Source: Candidatus Methanophagales archaeon
Lineage (GTDB): Archaea > Halobacteriota > Syntropharchaeia > Alkanophagales > Methanospirareceae
Assembly (NCBI GenBank): GCA_030602585.1
Contig: JAUVZJ010000001.1
Location: forward strand, 37,755 to 101,754
DNA: 64,000 bases
Reading direction: 5' to 3'
The notes under the pieces: generated by a model
Databases searched by the model: none
The model's input: the letters and a program-made list of their open reading frames with translations, nothing else
Told to the model about the DNA's origin: nothing
Made by a program: the position numbers and the translations under genes
Shown: positions 40,845-50,470 of the stretch, piece by piece
Layout of the letters: each line of letters begins with the position of its first letter
Position numbering within the stretch: the stretch's first letter is position 1

Positions 40845-43826
40845 ATGCGTCTTAATAATAAAATTCTTGAGGAAATTAAGTCCGTATACAGCGACGAAGG
40901 TGTTCTTACACTTTCTGAAGATATCGAGCAGAGTTATTCGTATGCTCTGAATCACATGAGTGGATGTGCAGAATATAATGGCTTCATAGAGGGGTTGAGG
41001 AAGCCCAGTCCTGAGCACATAAACTCCTCTCTGGCAGCTGCAAAAAATATGTATTGTACCCTACCCACGCAATCAAATTTCTTCACGCTCTATTGAATCA
41101 CGAAAGCGAACTTTCTGTTGAGCCAGAAAGAGTATATCATTCTTTTTTAGCCCAGCGGGAACTTCAAATAATAGATATAGGTTCTGGCTATGGAACTATT
41201 CCTTCTGTAGCTATCGATTTCGCCATTCAACATCAGAAGATTCGGAAATCATTAAAATACCCACTTTTTCCCATGAGCATCACGTATATGCCTATTGACC
41301 CTAATTTTGCTCCTCTACAAGTAGGGGATATACTTTTAAAACCCTTAATCCAAACTGCTCATGATTATCTTATCAAAGTAGAAAAAAGCAAAGAGATAAC
41401 TTTACCTTTTCCTGACAATTCATGTATCTCACGTATTGAAGGATCAATGTGTCCTGATTTAGTGAATTATATCACTATGTCAAATGTATTAACTTGGATA
41501 ACCGATGGGATGTACACAACAGAGAAAGCTCAGTAAATTGCGGTGGCTCTTCTTAAAATTTGTAAAAATAATACAAAGCACGAGCAAAATTTAATCTTTA
41601 TAGAACCTAAGCGGGATATGAACAGATCCAATTTTATCACTCGAATTTGTGATTTTTTCCGCGCTCGCGTTTCAAAAATTTTCTTTCCAACTCAGTATTT
41701 CACAAAGCAATTGATATCAATAATAAAGAATTCTGCTCAACAAGTAGTGCGTACTAAATGCGGTTTTGAAAAAGTCACTTTTCGCAATCTCGAGGACTCG
41801 CCATTTAGACAAAAACGTAAACATAAAATAGCCAAAACAGAATTTGCTTATGGTTGGACAGAAATTCCCTCTAAAGGACGTATAATTGGTAAAATATTAG
41901 ATCCAGAAAATATAAGATTGGCTTGGGCCAAAGCTCGGTGGGATAGTTACCGTGAAGATATTCCTATGTTGTTCGAATCAAAGCTATTTGAAGGAAACAT
42001 AGATGAAATGCAATTTTTTGAAGCTAATTTAGACAATATTGCATGCATTTTAGCACATCCTAGTGAGAGAACTTTAAAACTTAGAAGAATTCCTTATCAG
42101 ATACCTAAACGCAAAGGTAAGTTGCGCACTCGCACTATAACTTCACTAGAAGAAAAGATAATTTCTCAAGCCGTTTTAAACATAATAGGCCCCCTAATAG
42201 AAGCAGAGTTTGATAAGCTAGGAGAAAAAGGAGAAACTCAGGATGGCGTGAGCTTTGGATATAGACTTAATTGTCGTGACAAGAAGATTCATCCTTCTGA
42301 ATGGATATTTCGTCCACCTATTTACCGATATAAAAAGCGTATTCAAAATCTTTCCGATAGAATTGAAAGTGCCCCTGATGACTCAGTTGTCCTATTAACA
42401 GACATTGAAAAATTTTACGATTATACCTCAAGAGGAATTATTATCCTTCTTAAAGGATACGTTAAATAAGATTATCCCCAATGAAGAGTCAGAAGTTTAT
42501 AATATATTAGAATTATTAATTTCAACTGACAAAGGGATCGGCATTCCCCAAAGTTCACCATTGCCGCATTTTCTTGCAAATATATATCTTCACAATAAAC
42601 TAGATAAAAAAATTATCAACGACGATCATGTAATGTATTATTCTCGATATGTGGATGATATAGTGGTCATTACTACTAAAAACAGTTTGGCTGATATAAA
42701 GGATAAAATTAAAAATTGGCTATCGCCTTTAAAACTTAATGAGGATGATAAAACTGATGAACTTAATAAAAGGGAGTTCATCGATAAATTAAAAACAGAA
42801 AAGCAAGGTGATCTTAATGAAACGAGTGAAGAGGTTAGAAAAATCATAAAGAAACTATATGTATTACCATTTGGGCTGTATAAAGATTATAAAAAGAATC
42901 CCAATGATTTTTCTATGCGGTATTCGCAAGCTTTATCTTTAATCGGGGTTAATCTCCAAGCAAAATGGTTAAAAAGAAAGTTGAATATTGGAATAATGAA
43001 ATCGGCATGGATATCATTTCGTAAAAAAAGCATGATTAGGAAACTACCTGAAGATGGTAAGGAGGATCAGTGGGCTTCTGAATTCAATAATAGAAACAGC
43101 GAATGGTTAGATAGAAAAAACAAAGTTACGAATAAATCAATCCAAATTTTAGAAGAGGCTGAGGAAAAACTAAGTAGTCACGGTGAAGATAAGATTATGG
43201 AAAGAAGAGCACGATTTGCAATTTATCGTTTAGGCCTTTTAACTAATCCGAGAGTACTCGACCTTATTTTTAAGCTTATTAGGAAGTCTAGCATAGCGCC
43301 AACCGCATTAAGAGCACTTGAAGCATATCCTGAAGCTAGAGCCTTTCTCCAAGATTACATAAAATCTAAACCTTTGCCGTACTTTTCATCCTTGGCGCTC
43401 TTATCGCTAACATGCATAGACAAAGATGCCGCAGCTAAAGAAGCATTTTCAATATTGAACTCGAATAATTTACCAGCATTTCAAAAATATGTTGTTGCAG
43501 AAACACTTTTGAATACACTGACACATCCTGAAAAAGGTGCTATATCCACTATTTACCAAATATGGCATTCTAATAAGACTCCCTCAATAGCTCCTTTTAC
43601 TTCACTTTTATCTGATAAAGAAAAATACAAAAGAGATATAGAAAATAGGGCATTTGATTTAGACGAGGGTTCTTTTGTTAGGTTGTCCTGTCAATTTAGC
43701 TTTTATTATCCTGGAAAAAATCCTTTAGATTTACCTGAAATTGATCCTCCCAATTATAAATCAGAATACTATCCAGTTTTACCACCCATAGGTGGTTATT
43801 ACTATTATGGTGGTTTATTCTCTTAA
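40845..43826 (+). pseudogene. Methyltransferase-like domain + reverse transcriptase + C-terminal helical-repeat fusion, interrupted by a frameshift (~41050), in-frame TAA (41534-41536) and a frameshift (~42421)
   Basis: ORF pieces 40845-41096, 41054-41536, 41543-42469, 42405-43826. SAM-MTase motif LQIIDIGSGYGTIPSVAIDFA and MSNVLTWI..NLIFIEPKRD. RT motifs RRIPYQIPKRKGKLRTRTITSLEEKIISQAVLNIIGP, TDIEKFYD(fs)IPQEE, GIGIPQSSPLPHFLANIYLHNKLD, YSRYVDDIVVI. Helical-repeat-like C-terminus. Confidence 0.85.
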
Positions 43827-44001
43827 GTTCACTTACGCTAACTCGGTCCCAAACGGAGCACGATTGGCTATTAAAGATCAGCCCTATTTATGATACAGTT
43901 ATGTAATTTATGGTGGCATTATTCTGCTCGTGGTACAGGAATGGAAGAGATTGAAATGATAGTTTGTTCGTAAGGTTAGTGCTTTGCAAGTTCCTTTAGA
44001 T

Positions 44002-44046
44002 AGCTGGTTGGAAAATATACCGAAGTATTTATAAGGTACTTCGCTA
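44002..44046. repeat. Palindromic direct repeat, left copy bracketing the R-M cassette
   Basis: AGCTGGTTGGAAAATATACCGAAGTATTTATAAGGTACTTCGCTA; near-identical to 47318-47361. Confidence 0.85.
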
Positions 44047-44225
44047 TTATTTCAATTATGTTCAATGAAGGATTGATTAAAGCGGACCTCGAAGTTCTAC
44101 GACTACTCCTTTATGAAAAGATGAATATATCTCAGATTTTATAGTCCGAAATTGGATAATGTGCAACTTCTTTTATCCGCGAAACGTTATATAAAATTCC
44201 GAACCCGCTTTAAAGAGGTGCGAAG

Positions 44226-44486
44226 ATGAGTAAAGAAAACAAAAAATCAGAAGCAATTAAACGTTTACAATCCTTGCGGAATATTGGTCCAGTTACAGCA
44301 GAGAGACTTTATTCAATCGGGATTGAAACACCAGAACAAATGAAACGTTCTGACCCGGAAGAAATATACGAAAACTTAAAGAAAACGGAAGGTGGGAAAC
44401 TGGATAAATGTGTATTGTATCAACTTCAGGGATCAGTTTTAGAAGTTTGTGGAGCTTCAGAGGGGGTATTGGGAGAGGCGACATGA
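44226..44486 (+). CDS. Helix-hairpin-helix protein (Cdd1/TfoX-C-like)
   Basis: LQSLRNIGPVTAERLYSIGIETPEQMKRSDPEEIYENLKKTEGGKLDKCVLYQLQGSV. Confidence 0.75.
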   Translation: MSKENKKSEAIKRLQSLRNIGPVTAERLYSIGIETPEQMKRSDPEEIYENLKKTEGGKLDKCVLYQLQGSVLEVCGASEGVLGEAT

Positions 44487-44543
44487 GTGTGAGATATTGG
44501 TAAAAAGCAACAATATCTTTAATCTCTAACTTAATCTTTTATT

Positions 44544-45488
44544 ATGGACCTGTTTGAAAATATCTTGTCGGTTTCAGTTGAAGAGATTGAACTAGAATTG
44601 AGAGGTTTTTCAAAAATACCCTGGTTCGATTATTGGTTGAACCCTAGAAGGTTAAGAGGAAGCGACTTTTTGATGAGATGGTCACAAGGAGTCTGGAGTG
44701 AACATAGATTGGAACAAGCTGTGAACGAAACGGGAAAATACTATGCAGTTCCTTATGGACCAAGTGGAGTTGCACCAACAGACGATGTTAGAGAATTTGA
44801 ATTATATTTTGAACGGTTAGATAAAGCAGGACACGGTAATATTAAACGGCCAGATCTTTTGATTTTCAAAAAAAGCGATCAAAACATAATTGATAGTTTT
44901 ATAAGGGATTTAGGAGGAATTGAAGAACTACCATTTATTGAAGAAGAAAAGTTAAACATCTTATTAGATAAATCTTTGATTGCAGTAGAGTGTGAAAATA
45001 GTCTTTGGAAGGCTGAAAAAATGCCCGATTTCAACTCTGAACTTAAACCCTATAAACGGTTAGGAGGAAAATTAGGATTGAAAAAAAACGCTGTCCTCCC
45101 TACTGTTATACTAAAAGAAGAAGATAGAGGACCTCTTTTTGATTGGCAAAATAGTAACGGTATTAAAATCCATATCTGGCACGTTTTCTATGACAGAGCT
45201 TATGGACTGTCACTAGATGACGCCCAGAGATTAATTGATGAAGGTTTAATTGAAACAACAATCCAAATCTTTCAAGCTCCCGGTGGAGCAACAACGAAAA
45301 AGGGCATCTATAAAATTTATTATCACTACGCATACCCAGTAGGCGTTTCAGAAGAAGAACCAGAGCTAGAATCAGCATATATAGAAGATAAAAATGGTCA
45401 CATCTTACCCTACGTGAAATTTAAAGGAGGAAAACTGAAACTTCTCTCCGAAGCATTAAAAGTTTTAGAGGAAGCAAACACTAGATAA
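44544..45488 (+). CDS. Restriction endonuclease, AccI-like
   Basis: WFDYWLNPRRLRGSDFLMRWSQGVWSEHRL...; PD-(D/E)xK-like KRPDLLIF..IAVECENSLWKAEKM; directly precedes an N6-MTase gene. Confidence 0.65.
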   Translation: MDLFENILSVSVEEIELELRGFSKIPWFDYWLNPRRLRGSDFLMRWSQGVWSEHRLEQAVNETGKYYAVPYGPSGVAPTDDVREFELYFERLDKAGHGNIKRPDLLIFKKSDQNIIDSFIRDLGGIEELPFIEEEKLNILLDKSLIAVECENSLWKAEKMPDFNSELKPYKRLGGKLGLKKNAVLPTVILKEEDRGPLFDWQNSNGIKIHIWHVFYDRAYGLSLDDAQRLIDEGLIETTIQIFQAPGGATTKKGIYKIYYHYAYPVGVSEEEPELESAYIEDKNGHILPYVKFKGGKLKLLSEALKVLEEANTR

Positions 45489-45489
45489 A

Positions 45490-47022
45490 ATGAATGTAAC
45501 CCAAAAACTACACCAAAAACTCCCTCAAAACTGGGACGAAAGAGAAAAGCTACGAGAGAAAGGACAATTCTGGACACCTAAATGGGTTGCAGAAGCTATG
45601 ATTGCTTATTTAGTTGAGGATACAGATTTGATTTTTGACCCTGCAGTGGGTAATGGAGCTTTTTATAATGCATTAAAAAACCTACAACCTAAATCAAATA
45701 AAAAAATAACATTTTATGGTAATGATGTAGACGAAAATGTAATTAAAGAAGGTATAGAGGAGGGCATATTTGATTCAGATTTTATATTTGAACTGAATGA
45801 TTTTATCATCTCACCACCTAATAGACAATTCAAAGCCATAGTTGCAAATCCGCCATATATACGCCATCATAGATTACCTTTACATATAAAAAATAAATTG
45901 AAAAAAATAAGTCTAAAAATTATGGGATTTACACTTGACGGACGTGCTGGGTTGCATATTTATTTTTTAATTCGAGCACTTGACCTATTAGAGCCAAACG
46001 GTAGGTTAGCTTTTATTATGCCTGCAGATACTTGTGAAGGTATATTTGCAAAAAAGCTTTGGAATTGGATTGCAAATAAGTATTGTTTAGAATCGGTGGT
46101 CACTTTTTTACCCGAAGCTACTCCTTTCCCAAAGGTTGATACCAATGCTGTGGTATTTTTGGTCAAAAATAAAAAAGCATCTAAAACTTTTTTTTGGGTT
46201 AGATGTGAACAAGTTTATTCAAATGACCTAAAAGAGTTTATCCTATCTGGATTTGAAGAGAAAGACTTTCAGACTTTAACTATCATAAAGCGAGATCTAG
46301 ATGAGGCATTGATAACGGGATTATCTAGATACCCCAACAACGAAACATATTCAAAATATCGTTTAATAGATTTTGCTGAAGTAATGCGTGGTATCGCAAC
46401 TGGCTCGAATGAGTTTTTCTTTTTAACAAAAAAACGAGCTGAAGAGTTAGAAATACCTGAGGAATTTTTGATCCCTGCAATAGGTAGAACAAGAGATGTA
46501 AATGGAGTCACAATAACTAAACAAACTTTGTTAGAATTAGAAAAAAAAGGCCGACCCACTTTATTATTTTCTCCTGATGGAAGAAGACTTAAAGATTTTC
46601 CAATTAAAGTTCAGGAATATTTATTAAATGGAGAAAAACAAGGAATTAACAAAAAAACATTAATTGCTACCAGAAAACCTTGGTATAAAATGGAACAAAG
46701 GGAAATTCCAAAATTTTTATTTGCATATTTAGGTCGAAGAAACGCACGATTTATAAAAAATGAGGCGGGGGTTGTTCCTTTAACTGGTTTTTTATGTGTA
46801 TATCCCAAATCAAACGATACAGGATATGTTGAGAAATTGGGGGAGATATTAAAACATCCAGACACCGTGGAAAATTTATCATTAGTCGGTAAAAGTTATG
46901 GTGGTGGTGCAATTAAAGTTGAACCACGGGCATTAGAAAATCTACCAATCCCCGAATATATTATCAAAAAATTTGACCTTACTCTAGAACACACATCAAT
47001 ACAAACGTTTTTGCCTCTTTGA
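45490..47022 (+). CDS. N6-adenine DNA methyltransferase (type II, Eco57I/TaqI-like)
   Basis: REKGQFWTPKWVAEAMIAYLVE..IFDPAVGNGAFYNAL; AIVANPPYIRHHRL. Confidence 0.92.
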   Translation: MNVTQKLHQKLPQNWDEREKLREKGQFWTPKWVAEAMIAYLVEDTDLIFDPAVGNGAFYNALKNLQPKSNKKITFYGNDVDENVIKEGIEEGIFDSDFIFELNDFIISPPNRQFKAIVANPPYIRHHRLPLHIKNKLKKISLKIMGFTLDGRAGLHIYFLIRALDLLEPNGRLAFIMPADTCEGIFAKKLWNWIANKYCLESVVTFLPEATPFPKVDTNAVVFLVKNKKASKTFFWVRCEQVYSNDLKEFILSGFEEKDFQTLTIIKRDLDEALITGLSRYPNNETYSKYRLIDFAEVMRGIATGSNEFFFLTKKRAEELEIPEEFLIPAIGRTRDVNGVTITKQTLLELEKKGRPTLLFSPDGRRLKDFPIKVQEYLLNGEKQGINKKTLIATRKPWYKMEQREIPKFLFAYLGRRNARFIKNEAGVVPLTGFLCVYPKSNDTGYVEKLGEILKHPDTVENLSLVGKSYGGGAIKVEPRALENLPIPEYIIKKFDLTLEHTSIQTFLPL

Positions 47023-47317
47023 ATAATCGGGCAGGGGAGTTAAGCTTCTCGACTTAAACTCCTAACGTGTTACACACAAGACCGAACCTTTATATCCTTT
47101 ATAACCAGTAAAGGTAAGATATGAACATAAGTGGAAAGCCGAAAACCTTCTGGACTTGCTTGGTTTTATTTGTTGTCGGCGTTGTGATTGCAGTAAATAC
47201 TTGCCATTATCCTTAGCTGCTTAAAATTAATTCAAATGTTCCTCTATTCAGCTCTACTCCTTTATTGCTCTGCATTTCTGAGAATTTACGAAATAAAGCG
47301 AATGTTATAGGTATTAT

Positions 47318-47361
47318 GAGCTGTTGGAAAATATACCGAAGTATTTATATAGTACTTCGCT
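47318..47361. repeat. Palindromic direct repeat, right copy bracketing the R-M cassette
   Basis: AGCTGTTGGAAAATATACCGAAGTATTTATATAGTACTTCGCTA. Confidence 0.85.
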
Positions 47362-47454
47362 AGAATCAGATGATGGCTGCAGATTTGACATATTTATGAA
47401 TAAGGTTTGTAATAGCTTAGATATCCTAATATAACACTCAGTGTTCAAAGATAC

Positions 47455-47467
47455 CTATCACTGATAG
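47455..47467. promoter_or_regulatory. Palindrome CTATCA-C-TGATAG upstream of ilvD, possible regulator site
   Basis: Perfect odd palindrome; second TATCA-N8-TGATA at 47479-47496. Confidence 0.35.
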
Positions 47468-47656
47468 TTATATATACGTATCACTTTATACTGATAATTG
47501 GAACGTATTCCTGATAATCTTGATGCATTAACAAAATACGGAAAAATGGGCCGAGAAACAGCACATGAAACCTGTAATAAGCTATTGTTATTATTATAAT
47601 AGCCATAACACTGACTATCACAACTATTTATAGCACGTGTTGCTTTTTAATCTTGG

Positions 47657-49306
47657 GTGATGATTATGCATTCAGACATATTAAAACAAAACATCGAGAC
47701 TTTGCCGCACCGCGCTTTATTAATGTCCGCAGGCGTAAAAGAAGAAGATTTTGACTTAGACAAACCTTTTATCGGTGTTGCAAATAGTTATAACAACATT
47801 ATTCCGGGGCATATTCACCTGAATGAACTAACGCGTGAGGTAAAGAGAGGAATTAGAGATGCAGGCGGAGTTCCATTAGAATGGGGCGTCCCTGGTGTCT
47901 GTGATGGCATCGCAATGTTTGTAGAAATGAGATTGTCTCTCCCAAGCAGAGAGCATATTGCAGATAACATCGAAATAATGACATTATCGCATTCTATGGA
48001 TGGCTGGGTTGGCGTAACAAATTGCGATAAAATTACGCCCGGGATGTTAATGGCTGCGGGTCGTCTTAATTTACCGGCAATTATGCTTACCGGTGGACCG
48101 ATGAAAGCAAATATCGTAGAAGGAAAGAAGCACCATCCCATTGAAGGCTTTGGTGTCGTTGGTCAGGTTAAAGGAGGTGTGATAAGTGCGGAAGAAGCGG
48201 AAAAAATGCTTCCGCTTATGGTTTGCGGTGCAGGTTCTTGTGTCGGACTTTTTACTGCAAATACCATGGCTGTTGTTACTGAGGTATTGGGCATGTCACT
48301 GACGAAATGCGCAACGACCCTGGCGATAGACCCGGTGAAGAAAAAACAAGCGTATGAATCAGGAAGAAGAATCGTAGAACTGGTTAAAGAAGATATTAAG
48401 CCACGCGATATAATGACAAAAAATGCATTCGAGAATGCAATAAGGGTTGATATGACGATGGGTGGGTCAACAAATACTGTTTTACATATCCCCGCGGTAG
48501 CCAGAGAAGCGGGCGTTGATATAAACGTAGATATGTTCGATGAGATATCAAGCGAGACGCCGAATTTATGTAAGATAATCCCAGTGGGGACTCATGAGAT
48601 GGCAGACGTTGACAGAGCAGGTGGCATTCCCGCAGTTCTTAACCGCTTAAAGGATATGATAAACGATTCACCAACGGTAAATGGAAAATCAATAAAGGAG
48701 ATAGCAGAAGAAGGAAAAGTGCTGGATGACGATGTTATCCGAACTTTGGATAACGCATACTTTTCTGAAGGCGGTATAGCGGTATTAAAAGGAAACATTG
48801 CGAACAGCGCAGTAATAAAGCAAACCGCGGTTGACAAAGAGATGATGGTTCATTCAGGTCATGCTAAGGTGTTCTACACTGAAAAAGATTTGTTAGATGC
48901 GATAGAAGCGAAAAGGATTGTTGAAGGTGATGTTATCGTGCTACCATTCCAGGGCCCAGCGGGTGCACCGGGAATGCCGGAAATGCTGACGCCAACCGAT
49001 GCGATAATGGGTGCAGGCTATAAAAGGGTGGCGCTAATCACTGACGGCAGATTCTCAGGTGCTACCACCGGTCCTTGTATTGGGCACGTTGAGATGGAAG
49101 CGTATAATGGTGGTGCAATCGCCGCAATAAAAGATGGTGATATCGTTGAGATTGATATTCCAAACAGAACGCTTGATGTAAAATTAAGCGATGCTGAAAT
49201 TGAAGAGCGGTTGAAGCATGTTAAAGCACCAGAACGAAAACTTACGCCGTTATTAGAATCATACCGGAAGAAGTTTACTGGCGTTAATTGTTATGGTAAA
49301 AAGTAA
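47657..49306 (+). CDS. ilvD: Dihydroxy-acid dehydratase
   Basis: HRALLMSAGVKEEDF..KPFIGVANSYNNIIPGHIHL; MGGSTNTVLHIPA; LITDGRFSGATTGPCIGHVEMEAYNGGAIAAIKDGD. Confidence 0.97.
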   Translation: MMIMHSDILKQNIETLPHRALLMSAGVKEEDFDLDKPFIGVANSYNNIIPGHIHLNELTREVKRGIRDAGGVPLEWGVPGVCDGIAMFVEMRLSLPSREHIADNIEIMTLSHSMDGWVGVTNCDKITPGMLMAAGRLNLPAIMLTGGPMKANIVEGKKHHPIEGFGVVGQVKGGVISAEEAEKMLPLMVCGAGSCVGLFTANTMAVVTEVLGMSLTKCATTLAIDPVKKKQAYESGRRIVELVKEDIKPRDIMTKNAFENAIRVDMTMGGSTNTVLHIPAVAREAGVDINVDMFDEISSETPNLCKIIPVGTHEMADVDRAGGIPAVLNRLKDMINDSPTVNGKSIKEIAEEGKVLDDDVIRTLDNAYFSEGGIAVLKGNIANSAVIKQTAVDKEMMVHSGHAKVFYTEKDLLDAIEAKRIVEGDVIVLPFQGPAGAPGMPEMLTPTDAIMGAGYKRVALITDGRFSGATTGPCIGHVEMEAYNGGAIAAIKDGDIVEIDIPNRTLDVKLSDAEIEERLKHVKAPERKLTPLLESYRKKFTGVNCYGKK

Positions 49307-49426
49307 AGTTTACAAATTTTTGCCATTCAGAAGTGGGTGTGTTCAGAACTCTGACTAAATCAAAAAGCTTTTATACCTGTTAGAATAACTGAGGTGATAA
49401 GTAAGAATTCACGTCAGGTGAGGTAT

Positions 49427-50413
49427 ATGAAGCGACTAATAATCATCGCACTCATGTTAATTCTGCTCTTGCCTCCTGTTCAGGCATTGCAGATGCTATC
49501 TGGGGATCAGGTATCGATTGATTCCCCGATAGATGATGATGTTTTCGCATCAGGTGGTACGGTAACTATCAATGCTCCGGTTGCGGGAGCTGTAATTGCA
49601 GGCGGCACTATTATTATCAATGCACCGGTAAGCGGGGATGTTTTTGTTGCTGGTGGACAAATAGTACTTAATTCTGATGTTGAAGGAAAAATTGTGGCTG
49701 CCGGTGGAGATATAGATTTGAGAGGTGATGCAAAAAATGCGGTCATTGCAGGAGGAAACGTTAATATCCACTCTACCGCGGTTATTAGCAGGGATGCTGT
49801 CATTGCTGGTGATACTGTTTCCAATGCTGGTACGATTATAGGCAACTTAACCGTAAGAGCCGAGGATTTCCAGAATACAGGAAGTGCGGGCAGTGTAGAT
49901 TTTAAGAAAAGTGAAGGTCTGCAAGGTTTACAACAAGTAATGAATATATTTAGTATTCTCGCGACTGTTGGATTCCTGATAATCGGTATAATCTTGCTCA
50001 AGTTGTTCCCGGCACAATTCTTTAGCGTTGAAGAGGAAGTAAGGAAATCTCCTGTGAAAAATACCTTAGTAGGATTTGTTCTTATAATCGCATCGGTAAT
50101 TTTGATATTCTTGCTTGCTGTAACCCTTATCGGTTTTCCTGTTGCATTAATTATGGGAATGCTCTTTATCATAGCATTGATGCTCTCCGGTCTTTTCGTA
50201 TCATTCGCCGTCGGCAGGAAGATTATTGACGTGTTTAAAGTTAAGACCAGCGATATACTGATTTTTCTCCTCGGCTTCGTCATTTTAAGCCTGCTCGTCA
50301 GAATTCCATACGCAGGTGCGTTAATAGGTATTGTAGCAATTAGTTTGGGATTTGGTGCGATTATTTATGCATTGCGTAAGAACTGGCAGAGCATAACTAC
50401 CAGTTTTACCTGA
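49427..50413 (+). CDS. Membrane-anchored polymer-forming (bactofilin-like beta-repeat) protein
   Basis: Signal-like MKRLIIIALMLILLLPPVQA; repeats xxGGTVTINAPVAGAVIAGGTIIINAPVSGDVFVAGGQIVLNSDVEGKIVAAGGDIDL; several C-terminal TM segments. Confidence 0.75.
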   Translation: MKRLIIIALMLILLLPPVQALQMLSGDQVSIDSPIDDDVFASGGTVTINAPVAGAVIAGGTIIINAPVSGDVFVAGGQIVLNSDVEGKIVAAGGDIDLRGDAKNAVIAGGNVNIHSTAVISRDAVIAGDTVSNAGTIIGNLTVRAEDFQNTGSAGSVDFKKSEGLQGLQQVMNIFSILATVGFLIIGIILLKLFPAQFFSVEEEVRKSPVKNTLVGFVLIIASVILIFLLAVTLIGFPVALIMGMLFIIALMLSGLFVSFAVGRKIIDVFKVKTSDILIFLLGFVILSLLVRIPYAGALIGIVAISLGFGAIIYALRKNWQSITTSFT

Positions 50414-50470
50414 ATTTAAATATGGAAAGGGAGAAGGATGTTAGCTTGATGTAGTTCCGTTAACGATATT

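Noticed and set aside
40845-43826. Group II intron or retron origin of the RT
   Set aside because: No maturase X or HNH domain read in the C-terminus, no intron-like flanks, and an N-terminal MTase plus helical repeats are atypical of both. Not fully excluded without a tree.
49507-50283. 258-aa minus-strand ORF opposite the beta-repeat protein
   Set aside because: Repetitive Pro/Thr/Ser-rich shadow of the sense repeats.
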